Source: Gammaproteobacteria bacterium
GTDB lineage: Bacteria; Pseudomonadota; Gammaproteobacteria; Enterobacterales; Kangiellaceae
Reading direction: 5' to 3'
Length of the DNA stretch: 9,581 bases
NCBI GenBank assembly: GCA_013372875.1
Contig: JABXIW010000148.1
Span: 1-9,581, forward strand
In this document: positions 1-8,359 of the stretch, piece after piece
Layout: every line of letters begins with the position of its first letter
How positions within the stretch are numbered: position 1 is the stretch's first letter
Translations under genes and position numbers: made by a program
Notes under the pieces: generated by a model
Told to the model about the DNA's origin: nothing
Databases searched by the model: none
The model's input: the letters and a program-made list of their open reading frames with translations, nothing else

Positions 1-1274
<1,274 letters not shown>

Positions 1275-1298
1275 TATATGTTTCAAATAAGTTAGATT

Positions 1299-1324
1299 AA
1301 AGCGACCATTAGGTCGCTTTTTTT
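1299..1324 (+). terminator. Rho-independent terminator of purA
   Basis: A perfect 9-bp stem (AAAGCGACC with GGTCGCTTT) closes an ATTA loop and runs into an uninterrupted run of seven T (1318-1324). It lies just downstream of the purA stop codon and separates purA from the accessory cassette. Confidence 0.93.
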
Positions 1325-1346
1325 ATGCAATTTTAAGGTTAAATTT

Positions 1347-1796
1347 ATGCAGTGGCAGTTCAATGATTACTGGGTGGATACTAATATTGATAAGTTGAAT
1401 ATTGATCGAATTCACCAGTTTCTTGATAAGGAGTCTAGTTGGGCTAATGGTATTTCTAAGGAGCTCGTTAAAAAGTCGATTGATAATTCAATTAACTTCG
1501 GCCTCTATAAGGATAAGCTAATGGTTGGCTACGCTAGAGTAATTACCGATAAAGCAACCTTTGCCAATATGGTTGATGTTTTTATTGAACCTAATCAACA
1601 AGGCAAAGGATTAAGTCATTATTTAATGCAAGCAGTAGATGTTCATCCTGATTTACAAGGTATTCGACGGTTTACTTTAGCGACTTCAACCGCCAAGTTT
1701 TTATATGAAAAGTATGGCTTTACAGAACTTAATAACCCTTCCACTATGATGGAACGTTATTTTCCCAATATTTACAATGAGAATAATAATGACTAA
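1347..1796 (+). CDS. GNAT-family N-acetyltransferase
   Basis: A 149-residue single-domain protein of the Gcn5-related acetyltransferase fold, which would move an acetyl group from acetyl-CoA to an amine; the substrate cannot be read from the sequence. The acetyl-CoA pyrophosphate-binding loop (motif A) is visible as VDVFIEPNQQGKGLSHYLM around residues 77-94. Its core is QGKGLS (85-90), with Ser where Gly or Ala is most common. The C-terminal motif FLYEKYGF (118-125) supplies the usual Tyr. The length is typical for the family. Start ATG at 1347 has an AAGG stretch upstream (about 1335). The gene begins 22 bases after the purA terminator, overlaps the DUF1653 gene downstream, and is clearly more AT-rich than purA, which hints at accessory origin. 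Family assignment is confident, specificity unknown. Confidence 0.88.
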   Translation: MQWQFNDYWVDTNIDKLNIDRIHQFLDKESSWANGISKELVKKSIDNSINFGLYKDKLMVGYARVITDKATFANMVDVFIEPNQQGKGLSHYLMQAVDVHPDLQGIRRFTLATSTAKFLYEKYGFTELNNPSTMMERYFPNIYNENNND

Positions 1797-2013
1797 TACT
1801 ATACAGAAGGGTGTTTACCAACACTTCAAAGGCCAAAAATATGAAATCTTGGATGTGGCAACCCATTCTGAAACGGGTGAGCAATATGTAGTTTATAAAG
1901 CTCTTTATGGTGACTTTGGAACTTGGATAAGACCATTGGAAATGTTTACCGAAACCATCGAACGAGATGGCAAAGTCATTCGTCGGTTTGAATATCTAAA
2001 ATCTTCTCTTTGA
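1789..2013 (+). CDS. DUF1653 domain protein
   Basis: A small 74-residue protein made of one DUF1653 domain, a family of unknown function common in bacteria. Recognisable family features are the N-terminal GVYQHFKGQKYEIL (8-21), HSETGE (26-31), VVYKALYGDFG (34-44), WIRPLEMF (46-53) and RFEYL near the end. I placed the start at the ATG at 1789, because it overlaps the end of the acetyltransferase gene as ATGACTAA (8 bases), a layout typical of translational coupling, and puts the domain close to the N terminus. An in-frame ATG at 1777 would add four residues and cannot be excluded; neither has a clear Shine-Dalgarno sequence. No signal peptide or membrane segment is present, so it is probably cytosolic. 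Members often occur beside small enzymes, as here, but no reaction is known. Confidence 0.85.
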   Translation: MTNTIQKGVYQHFKGQKYEILDVATHSETGEQYVVYKALYGDFGTWIRPLEMFTETIERDGKVIRRFEYLKSSL

Positions 2014-2083
2014 TTTCAGCAAAAATTACGCGTATTGTATTAGCTGTAGAACAGAAGGCATTGATTTTACGCGGATATTTCCT

Positions 2084-2833
2084 ATGGACGACAAAAATTA
2101 CTTTTCCGATATTGCCCAGCAGTATCAACGCAATCGACCCGATTACCCCTCTGAAATTTTTCAGTACCTTTCTATGGTTTGCGATAATCACCAGCTGGCT
2201 TGGGATGTGGGAACTGGTACTGGGCAAGCGGCGGCGCAATTAGCCAATCAATTCGACAAGGTGATTGCCACTGATGAAAGTATTGAGCAAATTGCCCATG
2301 CTAAAAAATTTCCAAACGTTACTTATCTTCGAGAAACGGCAGAAAACGCGACCCTTGAAGATCAAAGTGTAGACTTGATTACGGTAGCCCAAGCCTTGCA
2401 CTGGTTTGATTTCGATGCCTTTATGCAGCAAGTGGAAAGGGTATTAAAGCCTGGAGGGATATTTGCTGCCTGGTGTTATTCATTGGTGCACATCAACCCT
2501 GAAGTCGATAAAAGTATCAAACTGCTTTACGACGATATTCTGGGTGATTATTGGTCAAAGCGACGCCATTGGATTGATGCTGGTTATAGCAATTTTGAGT
2601 TTCCACACCCTTTATTGATGCCGCCAAAAATTCAAATGGAAATTACTTGGTCTTATCAACAGTTTGCCGATTATTTAAGAACTTGGTCTGCAGTTCAAAA
2701 ATACAAAAGTATGGAAGGCGAAGACCCAGTGAATTTAATATTGCAGCCATTGGAATTTGCTTGGTGCGATACTGGTCATATGAAAAAATGCATGTGGCCA
2801 TTGCAATTCAAAATCTTTAGAAAACCTGCCTAA
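2084..2833 (+). CDS. Class I SAM-dependent methyltransferase
   Basis: A 249-residue cytosolic methyltransferase with a Methyltransf_11-type Rossmann domain. The N-terminal FSDIAQQYQRNRPDYP (7-22) matches the helical cap seen in trans-aconitate methyltransferase-like and UbiE-like relatives. Motif I is WDVGTGTGQAAAQLA (40-54), motif II has the acidic IATDES (61-66), and VDLITVAQALHWFD (96-109) and RVLKPGGIFAAW (119-130) are motifs IV and V/VI. The C-terminal 110 residues are the variable substrate region, and I cannot name the substrate. The start at 2084 places the N-terminal motif correctly, but there is no purine-rich Shine-Dalgarno upstream; a 70-base gap separates it from the DUF1653 gene. 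It is probably co-transcribed with its neighbours between the two terminators. The best guess is a small-molecule methyltransferase; an RNA or protein substrate is not excluded. Confidence 0.9.
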   Translation: MDDKNYFSDIAQQYQRNRPDYPSEIFQYLSMVCDNHQLAWDVGTGTGQAAAQLANQFDKVIATDESIEQIAHAKKFPNVTYLRETAENATLEDQSVDLITVAQALHWFDFDAFMQQVERVLKPGGIFAAWCYSLVHINPEVDKSIKLLYDDILGDYWSKRRHWIDAGYSNFEFPHPLLMPPKIQMEITWSYQQFADYLRTWSAVQKYKSMEGEDPVNLILQPLEFAWCDTGHMKKCMWPLQFKIFRKPA

Positions 2834-2849
2834 ATAACCAATATTTATT

Positions 2850-2854
2850 GGAGG
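2850..2854 (+). promoter_or_regulatory. Shine-Dalgarno that fixes the lipoprotein start
   Basis: GGAGG lies five bases ahead of the ATG at 2860. It shows that 2860 is the start, not the in-frame TTG at 2848, whose last base is next to this site. Confidence 0.8.
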
Positions 2855-2859
2855 ATACA

Positions 2860-3144
2860 ATGAATCTTAAATTAATTGCAGTCGTTATAACTTTATTGAT
2901 GATAACCAGTTGTGCTGGCGCTAGGAAAGGCATGAGTGCAGATAATTGTCGTTATGCAATTGATGCCGCTTATAAAGAACTCAGTTTCGCAGAATCAGAA
3001 GGCTTTGCGGGTACAGTTAATTACACCAAGGCCGCTTCTTTGATAACGGCCGCTAAAACCAACCAAACTTTTGAAAGTTACGATGCTTGCGTAGAAAATG
3101 CGAAAAAAGCTCGCTACTATATTCGAGAATCGAAAAAAGAGTAA
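2860..3144 (+). CDS. Small predicted lipoprotein of unknown function
   Basis: The 94-residue product has a lipoprotein signal peptide: MNLK, a hydrophobic stretch (5-16) and the lipobox ITSC, with Cys18 as lipid acceptor. The residue after it is Ala, not Asp, so outer-membrane sorting by Lol is expected. The mature part (about 77 residues) looks helical, with Ala- and Lys-rich segments such as RYAIDAAYKELSFAESEG and ENAKKARYYIRESKKE. It resembles the helical-hairpin DUF4398-type lipoproteins, but I am not sure of that family. Cys30 and Cys77 could tie the two helices with a disulfide in the periplasm. It lies 26 bases after the methyltransferase gene and is the last gene before a strong terminator. 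No function can be assigned. Confidence 0.82.
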   Translation: MNLKLIAVVITLLMITSCAGARKGMSADNCRYAIDAAYKELSFAESEGFAGTVNYTKAASLITAAKTNQTFESYDACVENAKKARYYIRESKKE

Positions 3145-3158
3145 CTTCGGAATCGTAT

Positions 3159-3182
3159 AAGGCGGCTGAGGCCGCCTTTTTT
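3159..3182 (+). terminator. Rho-independent terminator closing the accessory cassette
   Basis: An 8-bp GC-rich stem (AAGGCGGC with GCCGCCTT) closes a TGAG loop and is followed by six T (3177-3182). It sits 15 bases after the lipoprotein stop codon and should insulate the cassette from rnr. Confidence 0.93.
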
Positions 3183-3256
3183 ATTGCGGATACTTATGCA
3201 TAAGATGGATATAAGTCATCAGACTGATTACAATAAGGAAAAATAAAGGTAACTCT
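3183..3256 (+). promoter_or_regulatory. Probable rnr promoter and leader region
   Basis: Because a strong terminator ends at 3182, transcription of rnr should start within these 74 bases. A good -10 candidate, TATAAG, lies at 3210-3215. The best -35-like hexamer, TTGCGG at 3184-3189, is 20 bases away, longer than the ideal 17, so the assignment is weak. An AAAGG ribosome binding site (3245-3249) sits seven bases before the rnr ATG. Confidence 0.35.
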
Positions 3257-5641
3257 ATGCCATCGAATAACAACTCAGATCCCCAAGCATCATTAGAAGC
3301 CCAGCGCTATCAAAATCCGATAGCCAGTCGTCAATTCATTTTGCAAACCTTAGAAAAGTCGGGCGAGCCCCTTTCTTTTGATGAGTTAAGTGAACAACTT
3401 AAGATTACTGAGTCTGACGATAAACGAGCTTTGCATAAGCGTTTAAACGCCATGGAGCGTGATGGCCAGTTGTTATGCAATCGTAAAGGCGATTATTGTT
3501 TGGTAGATGCCACTGATTTAGTGCGCGGAACAGTCCTAGCGCATAGAGATGGTTTTGGCTACTTGGAGTTGGAGCAAGGCGGTGAAGATTGGTATTTATC
3601 ACCTCGTGAGATGCACAATGTGTTTCATGGCGACAAGGTTTTAGCCAGAATCAAAAAGGTTAATCGCAAAGGCAAAACCGAAGGTGATATCGTAGAAATT
3701 CTTGATGGCTCTACCACTCACGTGGTGGGGCGTTTATTTGAGGAGAATGGTCTTTATTTTGTTTCTTCAGAAGATTCACGCATTCAGCACGATTTAATTG
3801 TCGATTTAAGCTCTGGCTTGCAGGCAGAAACAGGGCAAGTGGTAGTTGCAGAGATTGTTCAGCGTCCGCGTAAAAATCGTCATGCCCGTGGCAGAATCAC
3901 CGAAGTCTTAGGTGATTACCTATCTGCAGGGATGGAAATTGAAATTGCCATTCGCAGTCATGGCATTCCGCATGAATGGCCCGAAGCCGTTAATCAGCAA
4001 GTTACTGAACTGCCAGTTGAAATAACTGAGAGCGATTGGAAGTCTGAGTCGGGGCAAAGAGTTGATTTGCGGGACTTACCGCTAGTTACTATTGATGGCG
4101 AAGACGCGCGCGACTTTGACGATGCGGTTTATTGCCGTAAAGAGCCCAATGGCGGATGGCGTTTATGGGTAGCGATTGCCGATGTTAGCCATTACGTGCA
4201 ACCAGATTCGGCACTGGATGATGAGGCGATCCAGCGCGGCAACTCGGTGTATTTCCCCAATTATGTTGTGCCTATGCTGCCTGAGCTATTATCCAATGGT
4301 TTGTGTTCATTGAATCCTAAAGTCGATAGGCTTTGTATGGTTTCTGAAATGGAACTAGATTCAAGTGGTAAAGTTGTTGACTCGAAATTCTACCCCGCGG
4401 TTATGCACTCTCATGCGCGCTTTACTTATACCAAAGTCTGGTCAATTCTAAATAGTGACCAAGCCGATCATCAAAAGTTAAGAGAAGAGTATCAGCCTTT
4501 AGTACAAGATTTGGAAAACCTGTATGAACTGTTTAAAGCGCGCTTAAAATTGAAGCATAAGCGTGGCTCAATTGAGTTTGAAACCACTGAAACACAGATT
4601 ATTTTTAACCAAGATCGCAAGATCGAAAAAATTGTTGGCTTGGTCCGTAACGATGCACACAAGATCATTGAAGAGTGCATGATCTGCGCCAACGTAGCTG
4701 CAGCTGAATTTATTCTAAAAAATAAAGTCCCTGGGGTTTACCGTATTCACGAAGGGCCATCAGAAGAAAGGCTGGAAAAATTTCGAGCTTTCTTGGGAGA
4801 ATTAGGACTTTTCTTATTTGGTGGGCAAAATCCAGAGCCAAAAGATTACCGAGAATTGCATAACTCGATTTCGGAACGACCTGATTATGAGTTGATCCAA
4901 TCCATGATGCTGCGCTCCATGATGCAAGCGGTTTATAGCCCTGAAAATGAAGGCCATTTTGGTTTAGCATTCGAATCCTATACCCACTTTACTTCACCGA
5001 TCCGACGCTATCCTGATTTATTGGTGCATCGTATCATTAAAAGTATCCTGGCTGAAAAAGAGTCATTAGTCGGAACAGAGTCTGGCCAGTCTTATTCCGA
5101 TGCCGAGTTGGTGCAACTGTGTGAGCATTCATCAATGACCGAACGCCGAGCAGATAAAGCTACGCGAGAAGTGGTGGATTGGCTCAAGTGTGAATATATG
5201 CTGACTCGTGTTGGTGAAGAATATTGGGGAACTATCTCAACCGTTACTAGTTTTGGTATTTTCGTTCAGTTAGACGAATTGCACGTTGATGGATTAATTC
5301 ATATAAGCGCACTTGATGGTGATTATTATCATTTTGATGCAGCTAAAATGCGCTTAATTGGTGAGCGAAGTCGTCAAAGTTTTAGAGTCGGTGATCGCTG
5401 CTTGATTAAAGTTGGTCGAGTCGATCTTGAAGATAAGAAAATAGATTTTGATCTAGTTAAGCGTGAGTCTGTACAGCGTGATGAAGTCAAAGGTTCGGAA
5501 CGGAGAAAGCTCTATGCCAAAGCCAAACGCAGCGGCTCAATACCCAAAAGCGATGCAAAAGGCAAAAAGGGGCAATCAAAAGGCTATGGCAAAAACACTA
5601 AAGCCAAACGTGGTAAAAGCGGTAAGCGCAAACGTAAATAG
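3257..5641 (+). CDS. rnr: Ribonuclease R (3'-5' exoribonuclease)
   Basis: RNase R degrades structured RNA from the 3' end, acting in mRNA and rRNA turnover, trans-translation and cold adaptation. The product has 794 residues (E. coli: 813). Domains in order: N-terminal winged-helix (about 20-85), two cold-shock/OB domains (about 88-220), the RNB catalytic domain (about 265-595), an S1 domain (about 653-737, opening with YWGTISTVTSFGIFVQL) and a Lys/Arg/Gly-rich tail (about 745-794). The catalytic signature TIDGEDARDFDDAV (278-291) supplies Asp280, Asp286, Asp288 and Asp289, which align with E. coli Asp272, 278, 280 and 281. The motif HFTSPIRRYPDL, typical of RNase II/R enzymes, is also present. 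The ATG at 3257 has AAAGG seven bases upstream. rlmB starts 16 bases downstream, as expected for this conserved pair. Intact, with nothing missing. Confidence 0.98.
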   Translation: MPSNNNSDPQASLEAQRYQNPIASRQFILQTLEKSGEPLSFDELSEQLKITESDDKRALHKRLNAMERDGQLLCNRKGDYCLVDATDLVRGTVLAHRDGFGYLELEQGGEDWYLSPREMHNVFHGDKVLARIKKVNRKGKTEGDIVEILDGSTTHVVGRLFEENGLYFVSSEDSRIQHDLIVDLSSGLQAETGQVVVAEIVQRPRKNRHARGRITEVLGDYLSAGMEIEIAIRSHGIPHEWPEAVNQQVTELPVEITESDWKSESGQRVDLRDLPLVTIDGEDARDFDDAVYCRKEPNGGWRLWVAIADVSHYVQPDSALDDEAIQRGNSVYFPNYVVPMLPELLSNGLCSLNPKVDRLCMVSEMELDSSGKVVDSKFYPAVMHSHARFTYTKVWSILNSDQADHQKLREEYQPLVQDLENLYELFKARLKLKHKRGSIEFETTETQIIFNQDRKIEKIVGLVRNDAHKIIEECMICANVAAAEFILKNKVPGVYRIHEGPSEERLEKFRAFLGELGLFLFGGQNPEPKDYRELHNSISERPDYELIQSMMLRSMMQAVYSPENEGHFGLAFESYTHFTSPIRRYPDLLVHRIIKSILAEKESLVGTESGQSYSDAELVQLCEHSSMTERRADKATREVVDWLKCEYMLTRVGEEYWGTISTVTSFGIFVQLDELHVDGLIHISALDGDYYHFDAAKMRLIGERSRQSFRVGDRCLIKVGRVDLEDKKIDFDLVKRESVQRDEVKGSERRKLYAKAKRSGSIPKSDAKGKKGQSKGYGKNTKAKRGKSGKRKRK

Positions 5642-5657
5642 TTTTTAAGAGAACATA

Positions 5658-6395
5658 ATGTCAGAAATAGTATTTGGAATTCATGCAGTAGAAGTTTTGC
5701 TGAAAAGAAACAGCGAAGCGATCAACCAAATTTATGTGCAAAATAATCGACGTGATCAGCGTTTGCATAAACTGATTAAATTAGCGCAAACCAAAAATGT
5801 AAAAGTGGTGCAAAAAAGCCGTGAAGAACTGGATGAGCTAACTGAACAGCGTCATCAAGGTGTGATTGCTCGATGCGGTCAGCTAAAAAAGACCAGCTAT
5901 CATGAAAAGCATATTCCTGAACTACTGGATACCATTAGTGGCGATCCATTTATTCTATTTTTAGATGGTGTGACGGATCCACATAACCTCGGTGCTTGCT
6001 TGCGAAGCGCCGATGCCGCAGGCGTTAACATGGTGATAGCGCCAAAGGATAATGCCACAGGCATAACCGATGTGGTTAGAAAGGTTGCTTGTGGAGCAGC
6101 CGAAGCAATTCCATTTATCATGGTGACGAATCTTGCGCGCACAATGAAATTGCTACAAGAAAGAGGCGTATGGATTTATGGCACTGCTGGTGAAGCCGAG
6201 CATGATATTTATCAATCAAATCTTACTGGCCCAATCGCCATTGTCATGGGCGCTGAAGGCGACGGAATGCGCAGGCTAACTAAAGAAACCTGCGATCATC
6301 TTATTAAAATTCCAATGGCGGGCGAAGTCTCCAGCCTTAATGTCTCCGTCGCCACTGGAGTAACTTTATTTGAAATAGTCAGACAAAGAAACTGA
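5658..6395 (+). CDS. rlmB: 23S rRNA (guanosine-2251-2'-O)-methyltransferase RlmB
   Basis: A SPOUT (TrmH) family enzyme that methylates the ribose of G2251 in the peptidyl-transferase P loop of 23S rRNA, using SAM. It has 245 residues (E. coli: 243). The N-terminal L30e-like RNA-binding domain covers about 1-75 and includes FGIHAVEVLL (6-15) and RHQGVIA (65-71). The knotted catalytic domain shows motif 1 DPHNLGACLRSA (107-118) with the catalytic Asn110 and Arg116, motif 2 IVMGAEGDGMRRL (195-207) and motif 3 IPMAGEVSSLNVSVATGV (218-235). The ATG at 5658 follows an AAGAGA site (5647-5652). The 16-base gap to rnr implies one transcript. No terminator is visible after its stop codon, so the message may run on into the paralogue pair downstream. 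Confidence 0.97.
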   Translation: MSEIVFGIHAVEVLLKRNSEAINQIYVQNNRRDQRLHKLIKLAQTKNVKVVQKSREELDELTEQRHQGVIARCGQLKKTSYHEKHIPELLDTISGDPFILFLDGVTDPHNLGACLRSADAAGVNMVIAPKDNATGITDVVRKVACGAAEAIPFIMVTNLARTMKLLQERGVWIYGTAGEAEHDIYQSNLTGPIAIVMGAEGDGMRRLTKETCDHLIKIPMAGEVSSLNVSVATGVTLFEIVRQRN

Positions 6396-6448
6396 ACTAA
6401 ATTACAAAACTAATAACCAAGAAAATATAGCGAACAAGGAGAAGGAAA

Positions 6449-7126
6449 ATGAAGAAAGTCTTAATTGGCTTGTTGGCGCTGTCTGTAGCTGGAAACACTT
6501 ACTTTTTACTAAAGCCCAAAGAAATTGCGATTAAAGAAATTCAACCAGAGAAAGTGGTTGTTACCGAAACAAAGACTATTACTTTGGATGATGGCGTTTT
6601 GCAAGAGCAGATACGGTTATTAACAAATAAGTTATCTAAAGCCGAAGCAGAAATATTGAGATTGCAAACAGAAGTTGATCTACATGAAGAGAGAATTGCG
6701 TTAAAAAAGCTTAATAATGATATTCAAAAAGAAACGCAAGAAAGCCTTTCTTCTGATGTAGTAAAGCTAACAGATGAGCAAATGAAAAGGCATGAAGAGA
6801 AACGAAAAGCAATTATAGCGCTCTACTCTAAAGAGTCGGTGGATGGGGTATGGGCATACCAAGCTCAAGATGAAATTCGGCAAGCTTTGAATGATTTGGG
6901 AGATTCAGACTCATATAGTTTTGATGAGTTATCTTGTAAAACTACGGTATGTAGACTTAAATTAAATCCGTATAAAGAGGGGCAGGCGGCTAAAAATATG
7001 GCTATTATGAATGCAACGATGGCTTTAGTCATGCAGCCAAACCTCGATTTGCAAATGTCAGGCGCTGAACATTTGAAAGATGAAGATGATGGAGTGCTTA
7101 TATACATTTCCAAAAAGCAACCATAG
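6449..7126 (+). CDS. Membrane-anchored coiled-coil protein with Cys-x4-Cys domain, paralogue 1
   Basis: Unrecognised 225-residue protein. A short basic start (MKK) precedes one hydrophobic segment (4-21), probably an uncleaved signal anchor, though a cleaved signal peptide is possible. Next come a Pro/Lys/Val-rich linker, TLDD (45-48), and a Glu/Lys/Leu-rich stretch (about 50-125) with heptad-like spacing that suggests a coiled coil. The C-terminal domain (about 127-222) contains VDGVWAYQAQDEI (131-143) and LSCKTTVCRLKL (161-172). Cys163 and Cys168 are spaced for a disulfide, which points to a periplasmic location. The start is firm: AAGGAG (6436-6441) lies seven bases before the ATG. It is closely related to the next gene, especially in the first 49 residues (30 identical without gaps). 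The gene is AT-rich. Function unknown. Confidence 0.85.
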   Translation: MKKVLIGLLALSVAGNTYFLLKPKEIAIKEIQPEKVVVTETKTITLDDGVLQEQIRLLTNKLSKAEAEILRLQTEVDLHEERIALKKLNNDIQKETQESLSSDVVKLTDEQMKRHEEKRKAIIALYSKESVDGVWAYQAQDEIRQALNDLGDSDSYSFDELSCKTTVCRLKLNPYKEGQAAKNMAIMNATMALVMQPNLDLQMSGAEHLKDEDDGVLIYISKKQP

Positions 7127-7174
7127 AAAGGCGTAAAGTTATTAATTGATTAGGTCATAACAGGAAGGAAAGTA

Positions 7175-7849
7175 ATGAATAAAATACTAATAGGACTGCT
7201 TGCGCTATCAATAGTTGGAAATGCATATCTTTTAATTAAGCCCAAAGAAGTTGTGGTTGAAAAATCAGAGCCTGAAAAGGTGGTAGTTAAAGAAACGGAA
7301 GTGGTGACTTTGGATGATGAAGAGCTGAAAGAGAAGCATAAAGCATTAGAAACAAAGTTGTCAGAAACAGAGCTTAAACTTGCCAATGCTTTAAATGAAT
7401 TAGAACTGATTAAAGACCGTGAAGCCTTGGCTAAACTTTCGGAAGAAGTTAGTGATGAAAACACAATAAAAGCCATTGAGGATGGTACTTTAGACGAAGA
7501 TTTTGCCAAAAAAATCGAGCAAGAACGAGAAGATACAAAAAAGCTTTTTGAAAAGGAAGCTATTGATGAGGCATGGGCTTATCAAACACAAGATGCCATA
7601 AACAATGTTATTCATGAGCATGGTGACGTGTCTTTATATGGTGTGAGCAGTCTGAGTTGTAAAACAACCATCTGTAAAGTGATATTAAAACCTGTCCACA
7701 ACTCTGAAGGAGCAGGGATGATGGCGGGTATGAATGCTTCGTTTGCACTTAATAAAGATGAAACCTTGAAAGGATATAAAACCAGCTTTAGCTTTGATCA
7801 TGAAAACAATAGCCAAGAAGTAGAGTTGTTTATACATAAAGGTGATTAA
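7175..7849 (+). CDS. Membrane-anchored coiled-coil protein with Cys-x4-Cys domain, paralogue 2
   Basis: Unrecognised 224-residue protein with the same plan as the gene before it: basic start, hydrophobic anchor (4-21), Pro-Lys-Val linker, TLDD (45-48), a Glu/Lys-rich helical stem (about 48-128) and a C-terminal domain. That domain holds IDEAWAYQTQDAI (130-142) and LSCKTTICKVIL (160-171), with Cys162 and Cys167. Anchor, linker and C-terminal motifs are conserved between the two copies, while the middle of the stem and the last 45 residues have diverged; this is an old tandem duplication, not a recent one. A strong AGGAAGGA site (7162-7169) precedes the ATG, 48 bases after the first copy stops, with no terminator between them. 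The proteins may pair through their stems, but that is inference. Confidence 0.85.
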   Translation: MNKILIGLLALSIVGNAYLLIKPKEVVVEKSEPEKVVVKETEVVTLDDEELKEKHKALETKLSETELKLANALNELELIKDREALAKLSEEVSDENTIKAIEDGTLDEDFAKKIEQEREDTKKLFEKEAIDEAWAYQTQDAINNVIHEHGDVSLYGVSSLSCKTTICKVILKPVHNSEGAGMMAGMNASFALNKDETLKGYKTSFSFDHENNSQEVELFIHKGD

Positions 7850-7854
7850 TATCT

Positions 7855-7878
7855 AAAAAGGGCTCATTGAGCCCTTTG
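7855..7878. terminator. Shared terminator between convergent genes
   Basis: A perfect 9-bp stem (AAAGGGCTC with GAGCCCTTT) around a three-base loop lies in the 30-base gap between the second paralogue and the pilin gene. On the - strand it ends in five T, a good terminator for the pilin operon. On the + strand the tail is TTTGCTT, weaker but likely still useful. Confidence 0.85.
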
Positions 7879-7879
7879 C

Positions 7880-8359
7880 TTATCGACAGCTAGCAGGTAA
7901 AAACTTAGCTTCAATATCAGTTTTATTATCACCTGCGGCAGTCATACCATCGGCGGGCTTGTCACCGCCACACAGCCATGAGATTGGGCTGGTTGGGCTC
8001 TCAGTTACAAAAGCAGGTCGAATGGTAAGCACTTTATCCTGCAGCGGCGCATTGACTTTCTGCCCCATGGTTACATGAATCGCACCATCTTCAATATCTA
8101 CTCTCTTTACAAAGTTTCCGATTAAATGTTCAGCTTTTGGCGCTCCTGCTTCTAAATTATCTTTAGGGAATTTGGTGTGGTATTTGTAATATTCTTGAAT
8201 GGTGGCTTTAGCTTCACCCGCAAGCGATATGCTTTCGATAACTTTTGAGCGAATGACATAATCTTGGTAAGCGGGTAAGGCTATGGCCGCCAATATTCCA
8301 ATAATCGCAATTACAATCATTAGCTCGATTAAGGTAAAACCTTTTTGCAAAATTTTCAT
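7880..8359 (-). CDS. Type IV pilin, PilA-like
   Basis: A 159-residue type IVa pilin subunit, or close relative. The short leader MKILQKG is followed by [27 protein letters not shown], the classic N-methylated helix. Cleavage by prepilin peptidase falls after Gly7, Phe8 becomes residue +1, and Glu12 is the conserved +5 Glu needed for assembly. The rest is the globular head. Cys130 (in SWLCGG) and Cys158 (in PASCR) fit the C-terminal disulfide loop of Neisseria/Pseudomonas-type pilins. The gene starts one base inside the stop codon of the platform-protein gene (TAATG), with AGGAG ten bases upstream. Its place as last gene of an operon, with no visible promoter of its own, is unusual for a major pilin, so it may be a secondary or specialised pilin. 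Family call is firm; the role is open. Confidence 0.93.
   Translation of the reverse strand: MKILQKGFTLIELMIVIAIIGILAAIALPAYQDYVIRSKVIESISLAGEAKATIQEYYKYHTKFPKDNLEAGAPKAEHLIGNFVKRVDIEDGAIHVTMGQKVNAPLQDKVLTIRPAFVTESPTSPISWLCGGDKPADGMTAAGDNKTDIEAKFLPASCR

Noticed and set aside
2026..2073. TTACGCG occurring twice (2026-2032 and 2067-2073) before the methyltransferase gene
   Set aside because: A 7-base direct repeat 41 bases apart is short, not palindromic and easily due to chance; noted only as a possible operator.
1976..2243. Open frames on both strands across the DUF1653-methyltransferase junction
   Set aside because: Both overlap the start of the methyltransferase gene, which has clear motifs; neither shows a ribosome binding site or a known domain.
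5500..5638. Lys/Arg/Gly-rich low-complexity tail of RNase R as an odd repeat
   Set aside because: Basic low-complexity C-terminal tails are normal for RNase R.
5463..5648. A + strand open frame over the end of rnr
   Set aside because: It is an out-of-frame reading of the Lys-rich RNase R tail, low complexity, with no independent evidence.
6396..6448. Possible promoter before the first paralogue (TTACAA at 6402-6407, TATAGC at 6426-6431)
   Set aside because: The -35 matches consensus at only about half the positions and transcription would begin at the ribosome binding site; not supported.
7150..7509. A 119-codon open frame on the - strand, rich in Ser
   Set aside because: It is antisense to the Glu/Lys-rich stem of the second paralogue, whose codons read as Ser/Phe/Leu in reverse; it has no family features and lies opposite a well-supported gene.
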